The notes under the pieces were generated by a model. That model ran no database searches. It worked only from the letters and a program-made list of their open reading frames with translations, and was not told the DNA's origin. From Megaustenia siamemsis (taxonomy: Eukaryota; Mollusca; Gastropoda; Stylommatophora; Ariophantidae), in assembly GCA_032433765.1 (NCBI GenBank), contig JAVIAB010000025.1, positions 35,672,782 to 35,736,781 of the forward strand: a stretch of DNA of 64,000 nucleotides. Reading direction: 5' to 3'. The first letter of the stretch is position 1; each line of letters opens with the position of its first letter. Below, one piece after another: positions 26,415-36,859 of the stretch. A program made the translations under genes and the position numbers.

Positions 26415-27230
26415 AGAATCATAGCTCTCCTATCACACAGCCATCAACAGATGCAGGATAAAATGAGCATACTTGATGAGAGATCACAACAGCTAGGACT
26501 GAAGATTAATAGAGATAAGGCCAAAATTATGAGATTTAATACAGTTGGCAATAACCAAATAAAACTAGGAGAAATTCCTATACTAGACGTACAATCTTAC
26601 ATATATCTGGGCAGTAATATAGATAAAGAGGGAGGAACAGAAAATGATAACAAAATAAGGATATCAAAAGCAAGAAGAGCTTTCATTGCACTGGGAAACA
26701 TATGGAAATCCAAAGAAATTAGGTCAAATACAAAAATAAAAATTTTCAACTCAAATGTTAAGGCGGTCCTATTATATGGCTGTGAAACATGGAGAACAAC
26801 AAAATTGACAATCACGAAGATACAGACTTTCATTAATGGATGCTTACGCAGAATAAAAGGATGGAAATGGCAGGACAAATTCACTAACATAGAATTATGG
26901 AAATGTACCAGTCAAACACCAGTGGATAAAGAGATACAGCGAAGACGATGGCGCTGGATAGGACACACACTACGGAAGCCAACTGAGAGTATTACACAAC
27001 AGGCCCTTTTTGGAATCCACAGGGGAAAGACAAAGAGGAAGACCAAGGAATTCTTGAAGAAGACAGAAGCAGAGATGAAGATGATGGGGAAGACATGGAA
27101 TGATCTTAAAAGAATTGCAAGAAACAGAATGACCTGGAAAGTGTTTGTTGAAGACCTATGCTCCACAGGAAGCTGAAAGTGTTTGTTGAAGACCTATGCT
27201 CCACAGGGAGCTGAAAGGTAGAAGAAGAAG
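26415..27230 (+). mobile_element. Nested 5'-truncated LINE copy (ORF2 C-terminus) in opposite orientation
   Basis: A long + strand frame (26451-27176) encodes the ORF2 part just downstream of the catalytic motif: IALLSHSHQQMQDKMSILDE, then QSYIYLGSNIDKEGGTEND, LLYGCETWR, RRRWRWIGHTLRKP and KTWNDLKRIARNRMTWKVFV, ending CSTGS and a stop at 27174-27176. This is the usual C-terminal region of an animal non-LTR retrotransposon. The copy begins right after the place where the YADD motif should be, so it is 5' truncated. Its 3' end is GTAGAAGAAGAAG. Flanks GAGCTCAG (ending 26414) and AAAGAGG (from 27231) join in frame in the host LINE, which argues for a nested insertion. Confidence 0.88.
27138..27213 (+). 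repeat. 38-bp tandem duplication at the nested LINE stop codon
   Basis: Two copies of AAAGTGTTTGTTGAAGACCT followed by ATGCTCCACAGG(A/G)AGCTG, at 27138-27175 and 27176-27213, with one mismatch. The duplication spans the ORF2 stop codon and falls outside the coding part. Confidence 0.9.
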
Positions 27231-28847
27231 AAAGAGGATCATGGTTTTCTTTTCTCGCTCTTGTGGCTTTTACTGTTTTGTAGAAATCTGTTGTTGTTGT
27301 TGTCTTTAAGTCCCTGCTCATGTTTTGTCCGAATTCTGTCCAATTCTTTTGTTTAGCTTCTTTGATCAAAATGTTAACTATTTTTCGAACTAAGGAATAT
27401 TTTGCATGTTTTTCTTGTTCTCCCTCCAATTTTTTAACAGTTTCTTCTTTTCTTTAATTGCTTCTCTGATTGCTTCGTTCCACCACGGGGCGCTTTTCCC
27501 CCTTCTTTTGTCCTTAGTTTCGTTTCACAAACTGTTTTAGAGATATTGGTTACTGTTTCCTTCAATTGTTTCCACTCTTCTTTTACTGTGCTTACTTCGT
27601 TAAGGAGTTTCTTGAATTCCTATTTTCCTTGTTTCTTGATCTTTTAATTGTTTTATTTTTACTGTCTGTTCTTTTTACTTTTTTTGTTTGTTTTCGTTTG
27701 TTCTATTTGTTTTTGGCTGTCTGGGTGTAATCACAACCATTTTGTGGTCCTTGTCGTCTGTGATATTTATGGATTGCTCTGCTGTCGGTTACTCTTTTCT
27801 AGTTCTGTTTTCTTGTTAGTATAAAATCTATCTGGCTTCTGCATGTTGTGTCATTCCACTTGTACCAGGTGTATAATTGCGACTCTCTGTGTTTGTAGAA
27901 TGTGTTGGTGATAAATAACTCATTTTGATTACATATTTCCAACAGTCTGCTTCAGTTTTCGTTTATTTCAGCTGTTTTATCGCCGAAGGGTCCTAAGATA
28001 ACTCTATTCTCACTGTTACGTTTCCCAAGCCTTCAATTGAAATCTCCCATCACTAACATGTCATCACTTTTGCCAACCTTGTTAATAATTTCATTCAATG
28101 TGTCATATAATTCTTCGCTGTCTTTTTCCTTGTTGTTACATGGTGCATAGATTTGTGTGTAAGATGTTTTACGGTCGTCTTCTAGTAGTCTGATTGTGAT
28201 AATTATTTGTGAGTGATGTTTTATTTCTAGAATGTTCTTTGCATGTTCAATGGTCGATGATAACGCCTGCTCTGTGTGTTGCTCTTTCTGTGTCGTCGAC
28301 TCCTGAGAATATTATCGTGTAGTTCATGTGTGTTTTCTTTATCTGTTGTCCTTTTACTCTGGTGTCCGCTAATCCTAGTATTTTAATTTTCTTTTTTTTT
28401 TTTTTTGTCATTTCTTCTATAAGTTCAACTTCTTTATTTTTTATTCCTCATATATTTATCGTTGCTACTTTATGTTTATCTATCTCCATCTTCTGTGTAT
28501 TTCTCTGAGCATAAAACATTTATCCCTTACCGACCTGCTGAGTCAGTCGTAAGTTAAGGGCTTATCTTAAAAACAAACGCTGGTTGGGGGGTTAGCCCGG
28601 CTGATGTTCCCCCCACGTGTTTGATCACTAAGGTCTCACATGCGGTCTATCACTGTTTAGCTGTTGACATTTAACTAGTACACATCTGATCTTATCCTCC
28701 TCCTTAAATAGAAAACTTGACACTACTTTAAAAAAAATATAGAATTCGTTGGAAACACTTTTTTTTAAAATCACTTTAATCACATAAACTACACTCTGTA
28801 ATTAAAACAACCGCCATCTTGGTCAACCGGAAACGACTCGACAAACA
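27231..28847 (-). mobile_element. LINE (family D), 5' region and APE-type endonuclease
   Basis: The - strand shows the start of a LINE: a 5' untranslated part from about 28847 containing AAGATGGCGG (28811-28820 on the + strand as the complement), then about 28490 MEIDKHKVATINI, NKEVELIEEMTKK, KILGLADTRVKG and, after stops and frameshifts, GDFN-type sequence, ILGPFGDKTAEINEN, LLEICNQNELFITNTFYKHR, QLYTWYKWND and SQIDFILTRKQN (near 27800). These are the EN motifs of apurinic/apyrimidinic endonuclease-like retrotransposon nucleases, which nick the target during target-primed reverse transcription. It continues to KENHDPL near 27235, where the nested LINE begins. The coding sequence is broken in several places. 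Confidence 0.85.
28811..28820 (-). promoter_or_regulatory. YY1-like motif in the LINE 5' untranslated region
   Basis: The complementary strand reads CCAAGATGGCGG, which matches the AAnATGGCGG core bound by the transcription factor YY1 in animals. It lies within about 40 bp of the inferred 5' end of this LINE. Function here is inferred only from the motif and position. Confidence 0.4.
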
Positions 28848-29940
28848 ATAATAAAGACAACAAAATTCCTCCACTTGTCTGATTGATGGCACCTACGAAG
28901 AATATTGGGACAACATAATAACGTCTAACTTGTGTAAAGCTGTCTCACATAGACGTCATAGTTTTATCGTTCTCCTGTGTAAAGCTGTCACACACACGTC
29001 ATAGTCTTGTATCGTTCTCCTGTGTAAAGCTGCCACACACATACCATAGCCTTGTATCGTTCTCTTGTGTAAAGCTATCACACACATACACGTCCTGGTC
29101 TAGTATTATTCTCCTGTGTAAAGCTAAAGCTGTCATTCATACACCCGCCATAGTCTTGTATCGTTCACCTGTGTAAAGCTGTCACACACACACACACACA
29201 CCATAGTCTTGTATCGTTCTCCTATGTAAAGCTGTCTCACACACACACACACACACCATAGTCTTGTATCGTTCTCCTGTGTAAAGCTGTCACACACACA
29301 CACACCATAGTCTTGTATCGTTAAACTGTGTAAAGCTGTTTCACACACACACACAATAGTCTTGTATCGTTCTCCTGTGTAAAGCTGTCACACATACACA
29401 CACCATAGTCTTGTATCGTTCTCCTGTGTAAAGCTGTCACACACACACACACACACACACACACCATAGTCTTGTATCGTTCTCCTGTGTAAAGCTGTCT
29501 CACATAAACGTTATAGTCTAGTTTCGTTCTCCTTGTAAAGCTGTCTTGCACACACACGTCATAGTCTTGTATCATTCTCCTGTTTAAAGCTGTCACACAC
29601 ACGTCATAGTCTTGTATCGTTCTTCTGTTTAAAGCAGACACACACACGTCCTAGTCTTGTATCATTCTCCTGTGTAAAGCTGACACACACACGTCATAGT
29701 CTTGTATCATTCTCCTGTTTAAAGCTGTCACACACACGTCATAGTCTTGTATCATTCTCCTGTGTAAAGCTGACACACACACGTCATAGTCTTGTATCAT
29801 TCTCCCGTGTAAAGCTGACACACACACGTCATAGTCTTGTATCATTCTCCTGTGTAAAGCTGACACACACACGTCATAGTCTTGTATCATTCTCCCGTGT
29901 AAAGCTGTAACTCTCACATCACAGATTTACCTCTCCCCTG
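28848..29940. repeat. Degenerate 53-bp unit, then ~45-50-bp array with (CA)n
   Basis: The left 60-80 bp (GACAACAAAATTCCTCCACTTGTCTGATTG) is a diverged unit of the 53/50-bp array, continuing after the LINE insertion. From about 28930 there are about 19 units built of a CACACACGTCATAG segment, TCTTGTATCGTTCTCCTG and TGTAAAGCTG. Unit length varies with the (CA)n tract, which expands to more than 20 bases around 29445. Open frames on the - strand (VCVCDSFTQ-like) are by-products of the repeat. Confidence 0.93.
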
Positions 29941-30046
29941 TGTAAAGCTAAAGATAGTTTTGATCTTGACATTGACCCAAACGGAAGTTGTTATTTCACG
30001 CTCATGCGCACATCAATATCTATTATAACCAACATCTATTGCTTAC

Positions 30047-30135
30047 CGCATAAATCATTCTCACAACGGCAGTTGTTCCCGCACTGTGAGCAGCCAGGTC
30101 CCTTCTTACATATTGGCTTCCCTTTAACGTTGCCT
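30047..30135 (-). CDS. Candidate exon, cysteine-rich protein (segment C)
   Basis: On the - strand, an acceptor-like TTCCTAG precedes an 89-nt open segment, followed by GTAAGC (a good donor). It encodes GNVKGKPICKKGPGCSQC, then GNNCRCENDLC. Seven cysteines fall in 29 residues, spaced CX5CX2CX3CXCX4C. Such density is typical of disulfide-rich extracellular or metal-binding domains. I do not recognise the family; a metallothionein-like or secreted cysteine-rich domain are both possible. The incoming phase needs two bases from the previous exon, which is what segment D at 30278-30353 supplies if its GT at 30277-30276 is used. No start codon is present, so this can only be an internal exon or a relic. 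Confidence 0.45.
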
Positions 30136-30277
30136 CTAGGAACACCAAAGAATCATGTGTAAACATAACGTTTCAAACTTTCTATATAATTATTCTTTCT
30201 TGCAATTATCTCTTTGCTTATTCCCCACAATAAAGGAGACCTGCATCATTTCCTATATTGTATGCAAATCGCTACAC

Positions 30278-30353
30278 CTTTTAGCGTGACACATACAATT
30301 CATCTTTGTAGATTTGGGAAACTGGGTCTTTCCTTGCCAGATCCGACCAGCTC
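30278..30353 (-). CDS. Candidate exon, cysteine-rich protein (segment D)
   Basis: On the - strand, GTGCTGCCAG (acceptor-like) is followed by a 76-nt open segment encoding AGRIWQGKTQFPKSTKMN then CMCHAK, ending AAAAG before GTGTAG (a weak donor). Without splicing the frame meets a TAG 30 bases on. If spliced to segment C, the codon across the junction is completed in phase. The pairing would give a CXC motif followed by the seven cysteines of segment C. The splice donor is poor and homology is unknown, so confidence is limited. Confidence 0.3.
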
Positions 30354-30489
30354 CTGGCAGCACACAATGAAGGTAAAGTAGGAACCTTGTGAGCTTTGCT
30401 TCACTGACTTTACAATATGTCCTGTCTTTAACATCTATCTTTTTGTTACTCACTTCCAATGTTCATTTATTTGAAAATATCTACTCATT

Positions 30490-32930
30490 GTTATTTGCAT
30501 GTCTCTACTCCTTATTTTCGCGTCTCTACTCCTTAATATAATGTCTCTACTCCTTATTTTCGCGTCTCTACTCCTTAATATAATGTCTCTACTCCTTATT
30601 TTCGCGTCTCTACTCCTTAATATAATGTCTCTACTCCTTATTTTCGCGTCTCTACTCCTTAATATAATGTCTCTACTCCTTATTTTCGCGTCTCTACTCC
30701 TTAATATAATGTCTCTACTCACTGTTATTTTTAAGTCTGTACACTTTGCTATTTTCATGTCTCTACTCATTGTTATTTTCATGTCTCTACTCATTGTTAT
30801 TTTCATGTCTCTACTCATTGTTATTTTCATGTCTCTACTCATTGTTATTTTCATGTCTCTACTCATTGTTATTTTCATGTCTCTACTCATTGTTATTTTC
30901 ATGTCTCTACTCATTGTTATTTTTATGTCTCTACCATTGTTACTTTCATGTCTCTACCATTGTTATTTTCATGTCTCTAACATTGTTACTTTCATGTCTC
31001 TACCATTGTTACTTTCATGTCTCTACTCATTGTTACTTTCATGTCTCTACTCATTGTTATTTTCATGTCTCTACTCATTGTTATTTTCATGTCTCTACTC
31101 ATTGTTATTTTCATGTCTCTACTCATTGTTACTTTCATGTCTCTACTCGTTGTTATTTTCATGTTGCTACTCGTTGTTATTTTCATGTCTCTACTCATTG
31201 TTACTTTCATGTCTCTACTCATTGTTATTTTCATGTCTCTACTCATTGTTATTTTCATGTCTCTACTCATTGTTATTTTCATGTCTCTACTCATTGTTAT
31301 TTTCATGTCTCTACTCATTGTTATTTTCATGTCTCTACTCATTGTTATTTTCATGTCTCTACTCATTGTTACTTTCATGTCTCTACTCATTGTTACTTTC
31401 ATGTCTCTACTCATTGTTATTTTCATGTCTCTACTCATTGTTATTTTCATGTCTCTACTCATTGTTATTTTCATGTCTCTACTCATTGTTATTTTCATGT
31501 CTCTACTCATTGTTATTTTCATGTCTCTACTCATTGTTATTTTCATGTCTCTACTCATTGTTATTTTCATGTCTCTACTCATTTTTATTTTCATGTCTCT
31601 ACTCATTGTTATCTTCATGTCTCTACTCATTGTTATTTTCATGTCTCTACTCATTGTTATTTTCATGTCTCTACTCATTGTTACTTTCATGTTTCTACTT
31701 ATTGTTACTTTCATGTCTCTACTCATTGTTATTTTCATGTCTCTACTCATTGTTACTTTCATGTCTCTACTCATTGTTATTTTCATGTTGCTACTCGTTG
31801 TTATTTTCATGTCTCTACTCATTGTTATTTTCATGTCTCTACCATTGTTATTTTCATGTCTCTACAATTACTATTTTCATGTCTCTACAATTGTTATTTT
31901 CATGTTGCTATTCATGTGCTATTTTCATGTCTCTACAATTGTTATTTTCATGTTGCTATTCATGTGCTATTTTCATGTCTCTACCATTGTTATTTTCATG
32001 TTGCTATTCATGTGCTATTTTCATGTCTCTACCATTGTTATTTTCATGTCTCTACCATTGTTATTTTCATGTTGCTATTCATGTGCTATTTTCATGTCTC
32101 TACCATTGTTATTTTCATGTCTCTACCATTGTTATTTTCATGTCTCTACCATTGTTATTTTCATGTTGCTATTCATGTGCTATTTTCATGTCTCTACCAT
32201 TGTTATTTCCATGTTGCTATTCATTGTTATTTTCATGTTGCTATTCATGTGCTATTTTCATGTCTCTACCATTGTTATTTTCATGTCTCTACTCATTGTT
32301 ATTTTCATGTTGCTATTCATGTGCTATTTTCATGTCTCTACCATTGTTATTTTCATGTTGCTATTCATGTGCTATTTTCATGTCTCTATTATTGTTATTT
32401 TCATGTCTCTACCATTGTTATTTTCATGTCTCTACCATTGTTATTTTCATGTCTCTACCATTGTTATTTTCATGTCTCTACCATTGTTATTTTCATGTCT
32501 CTACAATTGTTATTTTCATGTCTCTACCATTGTTATTTTCATGTTGCTACTCATTGTTATTTTCATGTCTCCACAATTACTATTTTCATGTCTCTACCAT
32601 TGTTATTTTCATGTTGCTATTCATGTCCTATTTTCATGTCTCTACAATTGTTATTTTCATGTTGCTATTCATGTGCTATTTTCATGTCTCTACCATTGTT
32701 ATTTTCATGTCTCTACCATTGTTATTTTCATGTCTCTACCATTGTTATTTTCATGTCTCTACAATTACTATTTTCATGTCTCTACAATTGTTATTTTCAT
32801 GTTTCCACAATTACTATTTTCATGTCTCTACAATTGTTATTTTCATGTTGCTATTCATGTGCTATTTTCATGTCTCTACAATTGTTATTTTCATGTTGCT
32901 ATTCATGTGCTATTTTCATGTCTCTAAATC
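30490..32930. repeat. 42-bp then 24-bp minisatellite array (ATGTCTCTACTCATTGTTAT)
   Basis: From 30500 to about 30720 units are 42 bp (ATGTCTCTACTCCTTATTTT followed by CGCGTCTCTACTCCTTAATATA). From there to about 31850 units are 24 bp (ATGTCTCTACTCATTGTTAT plus TTTC). They then become a mixture of 23-bp (ACCATTG), 24-bp (ACAATTG) and 25-bp (ATGTTGCTATTCATGTGCTA plus TTTTC) forms. Because 24 is a multiple of three and the unit lacks stops, open frames of 839, 746, 636 and 280 codons exist on both strands (MSLLIVIF or MSRDMKIT octads). Overlapping frames with no unique sequence mean these are not genes. Confidence 0.97.
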
Positions 32931-34165
32931 TACTATCTCTTCAACAAAGAGTGAACACAAATATACAAACTCTTCAACAACAGTGAACACAAATATACAA
33001 ACTCTTCAACAACAGTGAACACAAATCTACAAACTCTTCAACAACAGTGAACACAAATCTACAAACTCTTCAACAACAGTGAACACAAATCTACAAACTC
33101 TTCAACAACAGTGAACACAGATCTACTTTCTCTTTAACAGCAGTGAACACAAATCTACTATCTCTTTAACAACAGTGAACACAAATCTACAAACTCTTCA
33201 GCAACAGTGAACACAAATCTACTATCTCTTTAACAACAGTGAACACAAATCTACAAACTCTTCAGCAACTGTGAACACAAATCTACAAACTCTTCAGCAA
33301 CAGTGAACACAAATCTACAAACTCTTCAGCAACAGTGAACACAAATCTACAAACTCTTCAGCAACAGTGAACACAAATCTACAAACTCTTCAGCAACAGT
33401 GAACACAAATCTACAAACTCTTCAGCAACAGTGAACACAAATATACAAACTCTTCAGCAACAGTGAACACAAATCTACAAACTCTTCAGCAACAGTGAAC
33501 ACAAATCTACAAACTTTTTAACAACAGTGAACACAAACCTACAAACTCTTCAGCAACAGTGAACACAAATCTACAAACTCTTCAGCAACAGTGAACACAA
33601 ATCTACAAACTCTTCAGCAACAGTGAACACAAATCTACAAACTCTTCAGCAACAGTGAACACAAATCTACAAACTCTTCAGCAACAGTGAACACAAATCT
33701 ACAAACTCTTCAGCAACAGTGAACACAAATCTACAAACTCTTCAGCAACAGTGAACACAAATCTACAAACTCTTCAGCAACAGTGAACACAAATATACAA
33801 ACTCTTCAGCAACAGTGAACACAAATCTACAAACTCTTCAGCAACAGTGAACACAAATCTACAAACTTTTTAACAACAGTGAACACAAACCTACAAACTC
33901 TTCAGCAACAGTGAACACAAATCTACAAACTCTTCAGCAACAGTGAACACAAATCTACAAACTCTTCAGCAACAGTGAACACAAATCTACAAACTCTTCA
34001 GCAACAGTGAACACAAATCTACAAACTCTTCAGCTACAGTGAACACAAATCTACAAACTCTTCAGCAACAGTGAACACAAATCTACAAACTTTTTAACAA
34101 CAGTGAACACAAATCTACAAACTCTTCAGCAACAGTGAACACAAATCTACAATCTAAATTGATAT
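32931..34165. repeat. 32-bp minisatellite array
   Basis: About 38 copies of AAACTCTTCAGCAACAGTGA followed by ACACAAATCTAC. It is contiguous with the previous array; the junction unit reads CTCTAAATCTACTATCTC. Variants TTTTTAACAACAG with AAACCTAC recur near 33511 and 33866, about eleven units apart, in a matching neighbourhood, again a block duplication. Confidence 0.97.
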
Positions 34166-34257
34166 AAGTATCTGAAGAACAAAACTTTAGGCTTACTGCA
34201 ATTATAAAAAAAATAACAAAAATAAAAGAAACAGTAACATTGTCAATAATCAAGCAT

Positions 34258-34664
34258 CATCATGAAAGCGACACCCACACTAACATCCACGAAGACACAT
34301 CTGGACACCCACAAGGATAAGGACCCCAAAAAGACACCCACACCTACATCCACAAAGACACATACAGACACACACAAGGACAAGGACACCAAAAAGACAC
34401 CCACAAGGACACCAAAAAGACACCCACATGGACTCTCACATGGACATTCACATGAACATTGAAACGGATACCCACACGGTCAACCACAAACACTCCCACA
34501 AGGATATCTTCACTGGTACCCACACACATACACCCACAATGAATACCAACAAGAACACCCACACGGACACACAAATGATCACCCACACAGACATCCATAT
34601 GGACGCCACCAGGACATTCACAAAGACACCCACAAACACAACCACAAGACACCCACAAACACAC
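34258..34664. repeat. CA-rich degenerate tandem repeat (ACACCCACA / AAGGACACC)
   Basis: Purine-C rich, strand-asymmetric sequence built from short words such as CACCCACA, AAGGACACCAAAAAGACACC and GACACACA, roughly 12- and 24-bp periodic on the left and irregular on the right. Open frames exist on both strands because stops are rare in this composition. They are not convincing as genes. Confidence 0.75.
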
Positions 34665-34726
34665 CGGCAAGGCAGTGCGGACATGGTGCAGGTTGTACTT
34701 AACTGTAACCGAGCTGACATCCCAGC
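34665..34726 (-). CDS. Candidate exon, cysteine-containing segment (E)
   Basis: On the - strand, GGTCTGTGTTAG (acceptor-like) is followed by a frame encoding AGMSARLQLSTTCTMSALPC and then RCVCG before the low-complexity CA-rich repeat. A GT at 34664-34663 could be the donor (CCG before GTGTGT), giving a 62-nt segment. It starts in phase 0, compatible with segment B (37914-38003) ending in phase 0. The frame runs on into the repeat, so the 3' boundary is uncertain, and this may not be an exon at all. Confidence 0.25.
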
Positions 34727-35576
34727 CTAACACAGACCAATATTAAATCAAATGTTGTTTAAGGTTGCGAATTGTTGGCAGTAATCAATCGGTTCGCCCT
34801 TGAGAATATCCTCATTGCCCATTTGGGTTCGCTGTCCCCCCATGGCATGAACATATCGCTCTCATACACACATGACACCTACCGCACATTTCTTACCCCC
34901 ATGCGCAACCGAACCTATACATGTATGTATATTTGGCTGCATTTGCATTGCCACATTTAGACACCTGGTTTTCTTGTGTGTGGTAATATATACGGATTTA
35001 TGCTTGTACGCATGTATGTTTAGGTACACATGCTTTTTCTTTTTACACATCTGTTCGTTGTGCACAAAGTTAGGTAGACACAGTTTATACGTATTTTGTA
35101 CCCGCCTCTCCATATTTTTAGAACCCTTCCGTCTTCTCACCTGACTCCCTGGTCAGTGAGATATATAGTTGGTCATCCCGCCTAATTATTTTAGTTCATT
35201 CAGAAGCTGACCACGCTCTGGACCACAGGGAAGTGACCTTTTTTATATTTCCTTTCTTGAGTATCTAGCATATTATCGCCATGTAGTTAGATTGTGTACA
35301 TATCATTATACATATTTTTGTGTTGTTGTTTGTTGTTCCAGCTGAAGACCTACTTGGCCGAAACGTCGACTTTTGTTTTGTTAATTACCACGTAAAGCTG
35401 TTACCATACCACTTTTTTCTTCTTTTAAAAAAAAAATTGTCATTATCATCAGCTTTACAGCAGCTCCGCATCTCTTTGTATCTTGATGCCTTTACTCCTC
35501 AAAACTAGGAAGCTGCTGAAGATAGCAAGGACACCTAGAGAGGGCGTAACAGGCAGGTGTACAAATGTAGATTATA
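34727..35576. other. Non-repetitive island with a Penelope-like 3' signature
   Basis: About 850 bp of unique DNA. The piece at 35339-35371 reads AGCTGAAGACCTACTTGGCC followed by GAAACGTCGAC, a form often seen at the 3' ends of Penelope-like retroelements, resembling a hammerhead core with CTGAAGA in place of CTGATGA, and GAAAC. Flanking text such as ACCTGACTCCCTGGTCAGTG (35139-35158) holds a short inverted repeat. No reverse transcriptase or GIY-YIG coding is seen, so this would be a remnant. Confidence 0.35.
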
Positions 35577-36815
35577 ATCATCATCATCATCATCATCCTC
35601 ATCAAGTACCGGGCCTACTGGCGTAGGCGATCATGTCTCTCTACAACTTTCGATCTCGACAGTTATTTATCATTTCTGTTGTTGACCTTCTGCCAAGCCA
35701 TTCTCTTAAGCTGTATGTTATTTTTTCTCTTTGTTTCCCTCTATCTCTTCGTCCCTCAATTTTCCCAGTTGTTACAATATATTCAAGTTGTTCTCTTCTC
35801 ATTACATGGCCAAAAAATTATGATTGTTTCTTCCTAATATTGAAAATTAGCTCTCTTTTTGCTTTGACCTCTCTCAGAACATCTTCATTACCCTTCTTAG
35901 CTGCCTATTGTATTCTCAACATTCTTCTGTAAAACCTAATTTCTACAGACTCCAGTGATTTTATTGTCTGTTGTACTATTGTCCATGATTCGCATCCATA
36001 TGTTAAGACTGGCTCTACATAACATTTAAGAACTCTTTTTCTTGTTTCTATTGTCAAAAATGAATTGCATAGTATTTTCCTCATTTTTTGGAAAGCTGCT
36101 TTTGCCTGAGCCATTCTGCATCTCACCCTTTTTTGTACATCTTCCGTCTGAGGTTAACAAAGTTCCCAAATATTTAAATTCATTTACCTGTTTTAATATT
36201 TTTCCACTTGTCTTTATTTTGGACTGAGGTGATGTCTGTTTCTTTGTTTTTACCATTACCTCTGTCTTTTTGTTATTAAGGCTGAGTCCTTTATTTTTGC
36301 TTTCTTTCACTATAATGTCCAACATTTCTTGTAACTCATTTTCACTCTTAGCGATTAAGACTGTATCATCAGCATACCTTAGATTATTTATATTATGACC
36401 TCCAATTGTTATTCCAGGCATGTCCCTTATGGATCTTAAAATAATCTCACTATAAATATTAAACAAATCTGGTGACAGCACACAACCTTGTCTAACCCCC
36501 TGTTTTATTTGTTGAAACATTCCCAATTGGTTTCCAGTTCTTATGGCTGCTGTTTGTTGCCAGTACATGTTCTTTATTATTCTTAGATCTTTGCTGTCTA
36601 CGTTTATGCTTTCTAAAGTTTTGATTATTTCTTGGTGCTTTACTTTGTCAAATGCCTTGGTGTAATCTATGAAACATAGGTATAGATCTGTTTTCACCTC
36701 TATGGCTCCTTCTACTAAAGATCTTATGATATAAATGGCATTGCTTGTTCCTTTATCTCTAACAAAACCACACTGTTCATCGCTAATTTCTGGACTGATT
36801 TTGTTTACTATAATA
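35577..36815 (-). mobile_element. LINE fragment (family B) with intact RT catalytic motif and (ATG)n tail
   Basis: On the - strand the element runs from [18 protein letters not shown] (near 36780) through [20 protein letters not shown] (motif A), [18 protein letters not shown] (motif B), [20 protein letters not shown] (motif C, catalytic Asp pair) and [13 protein letters not shown] to the region [14 protein letters not shown] frameshift follows, then [33 protein letters not shown] and a decayed C-terminus. Its 3' tail at 35577-35604 is a CAT-repeat, i.e. (ATG)n on the element strand. The open frame 36697-36026 covers the RT core (223 codons). The element is 5' truncated, without endonuclease, and frameshifted, so it is inactive. 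Confidence 0.93.
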
Positions 36816-36859
36816 CAAATGTGATAAAGACGGTCCAGCTAAGCGATGATCTGAAATAC

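Larger units (their letters stand above)
29941..30489. other. Non-repetitive island with two candidate minus-strand exons
   Basis: About 550 bp of unique DNA between two arrays. It holds the two cysteine-rich exon-like segments at 30047-30135 and 30278-30353. Outside these nothing is recognised. Confidence 0.6.

Noticed and set aside
26415..27230. Intact retrotransposon protein gene (241 codons)
   Set aside because: It starts after the catalytic motif, has no endonuclease or RT core and is nested in another LINE, so it is a truncated copy.
25566..27230. Single twin-primed insertion with inverted 5' part
   Set aside because: The minus-strand reading continues in frame across the plus-strand piece when that piece is removed, which fits a nested insertion better. 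It was kept only as the alternative.
30499..33018. An 839-codon + strand open frame and its large overlapping frames
   Set aside because: It consists wholly of 23-25 and 42-bp repeat units, with competing long frames in other phases and on the opposite strand, so it is a periodicity artefact and not a protein gene.
34262..34733. Histidine/threonine-rich or valine/cysteine-rich proteins in the CA-rich region
   Set aside because: Low-complexity composition leaves both strands open. Only the first bases of the minus-strand frame, upstream of the repeat, were kept as a weak exon candidate.
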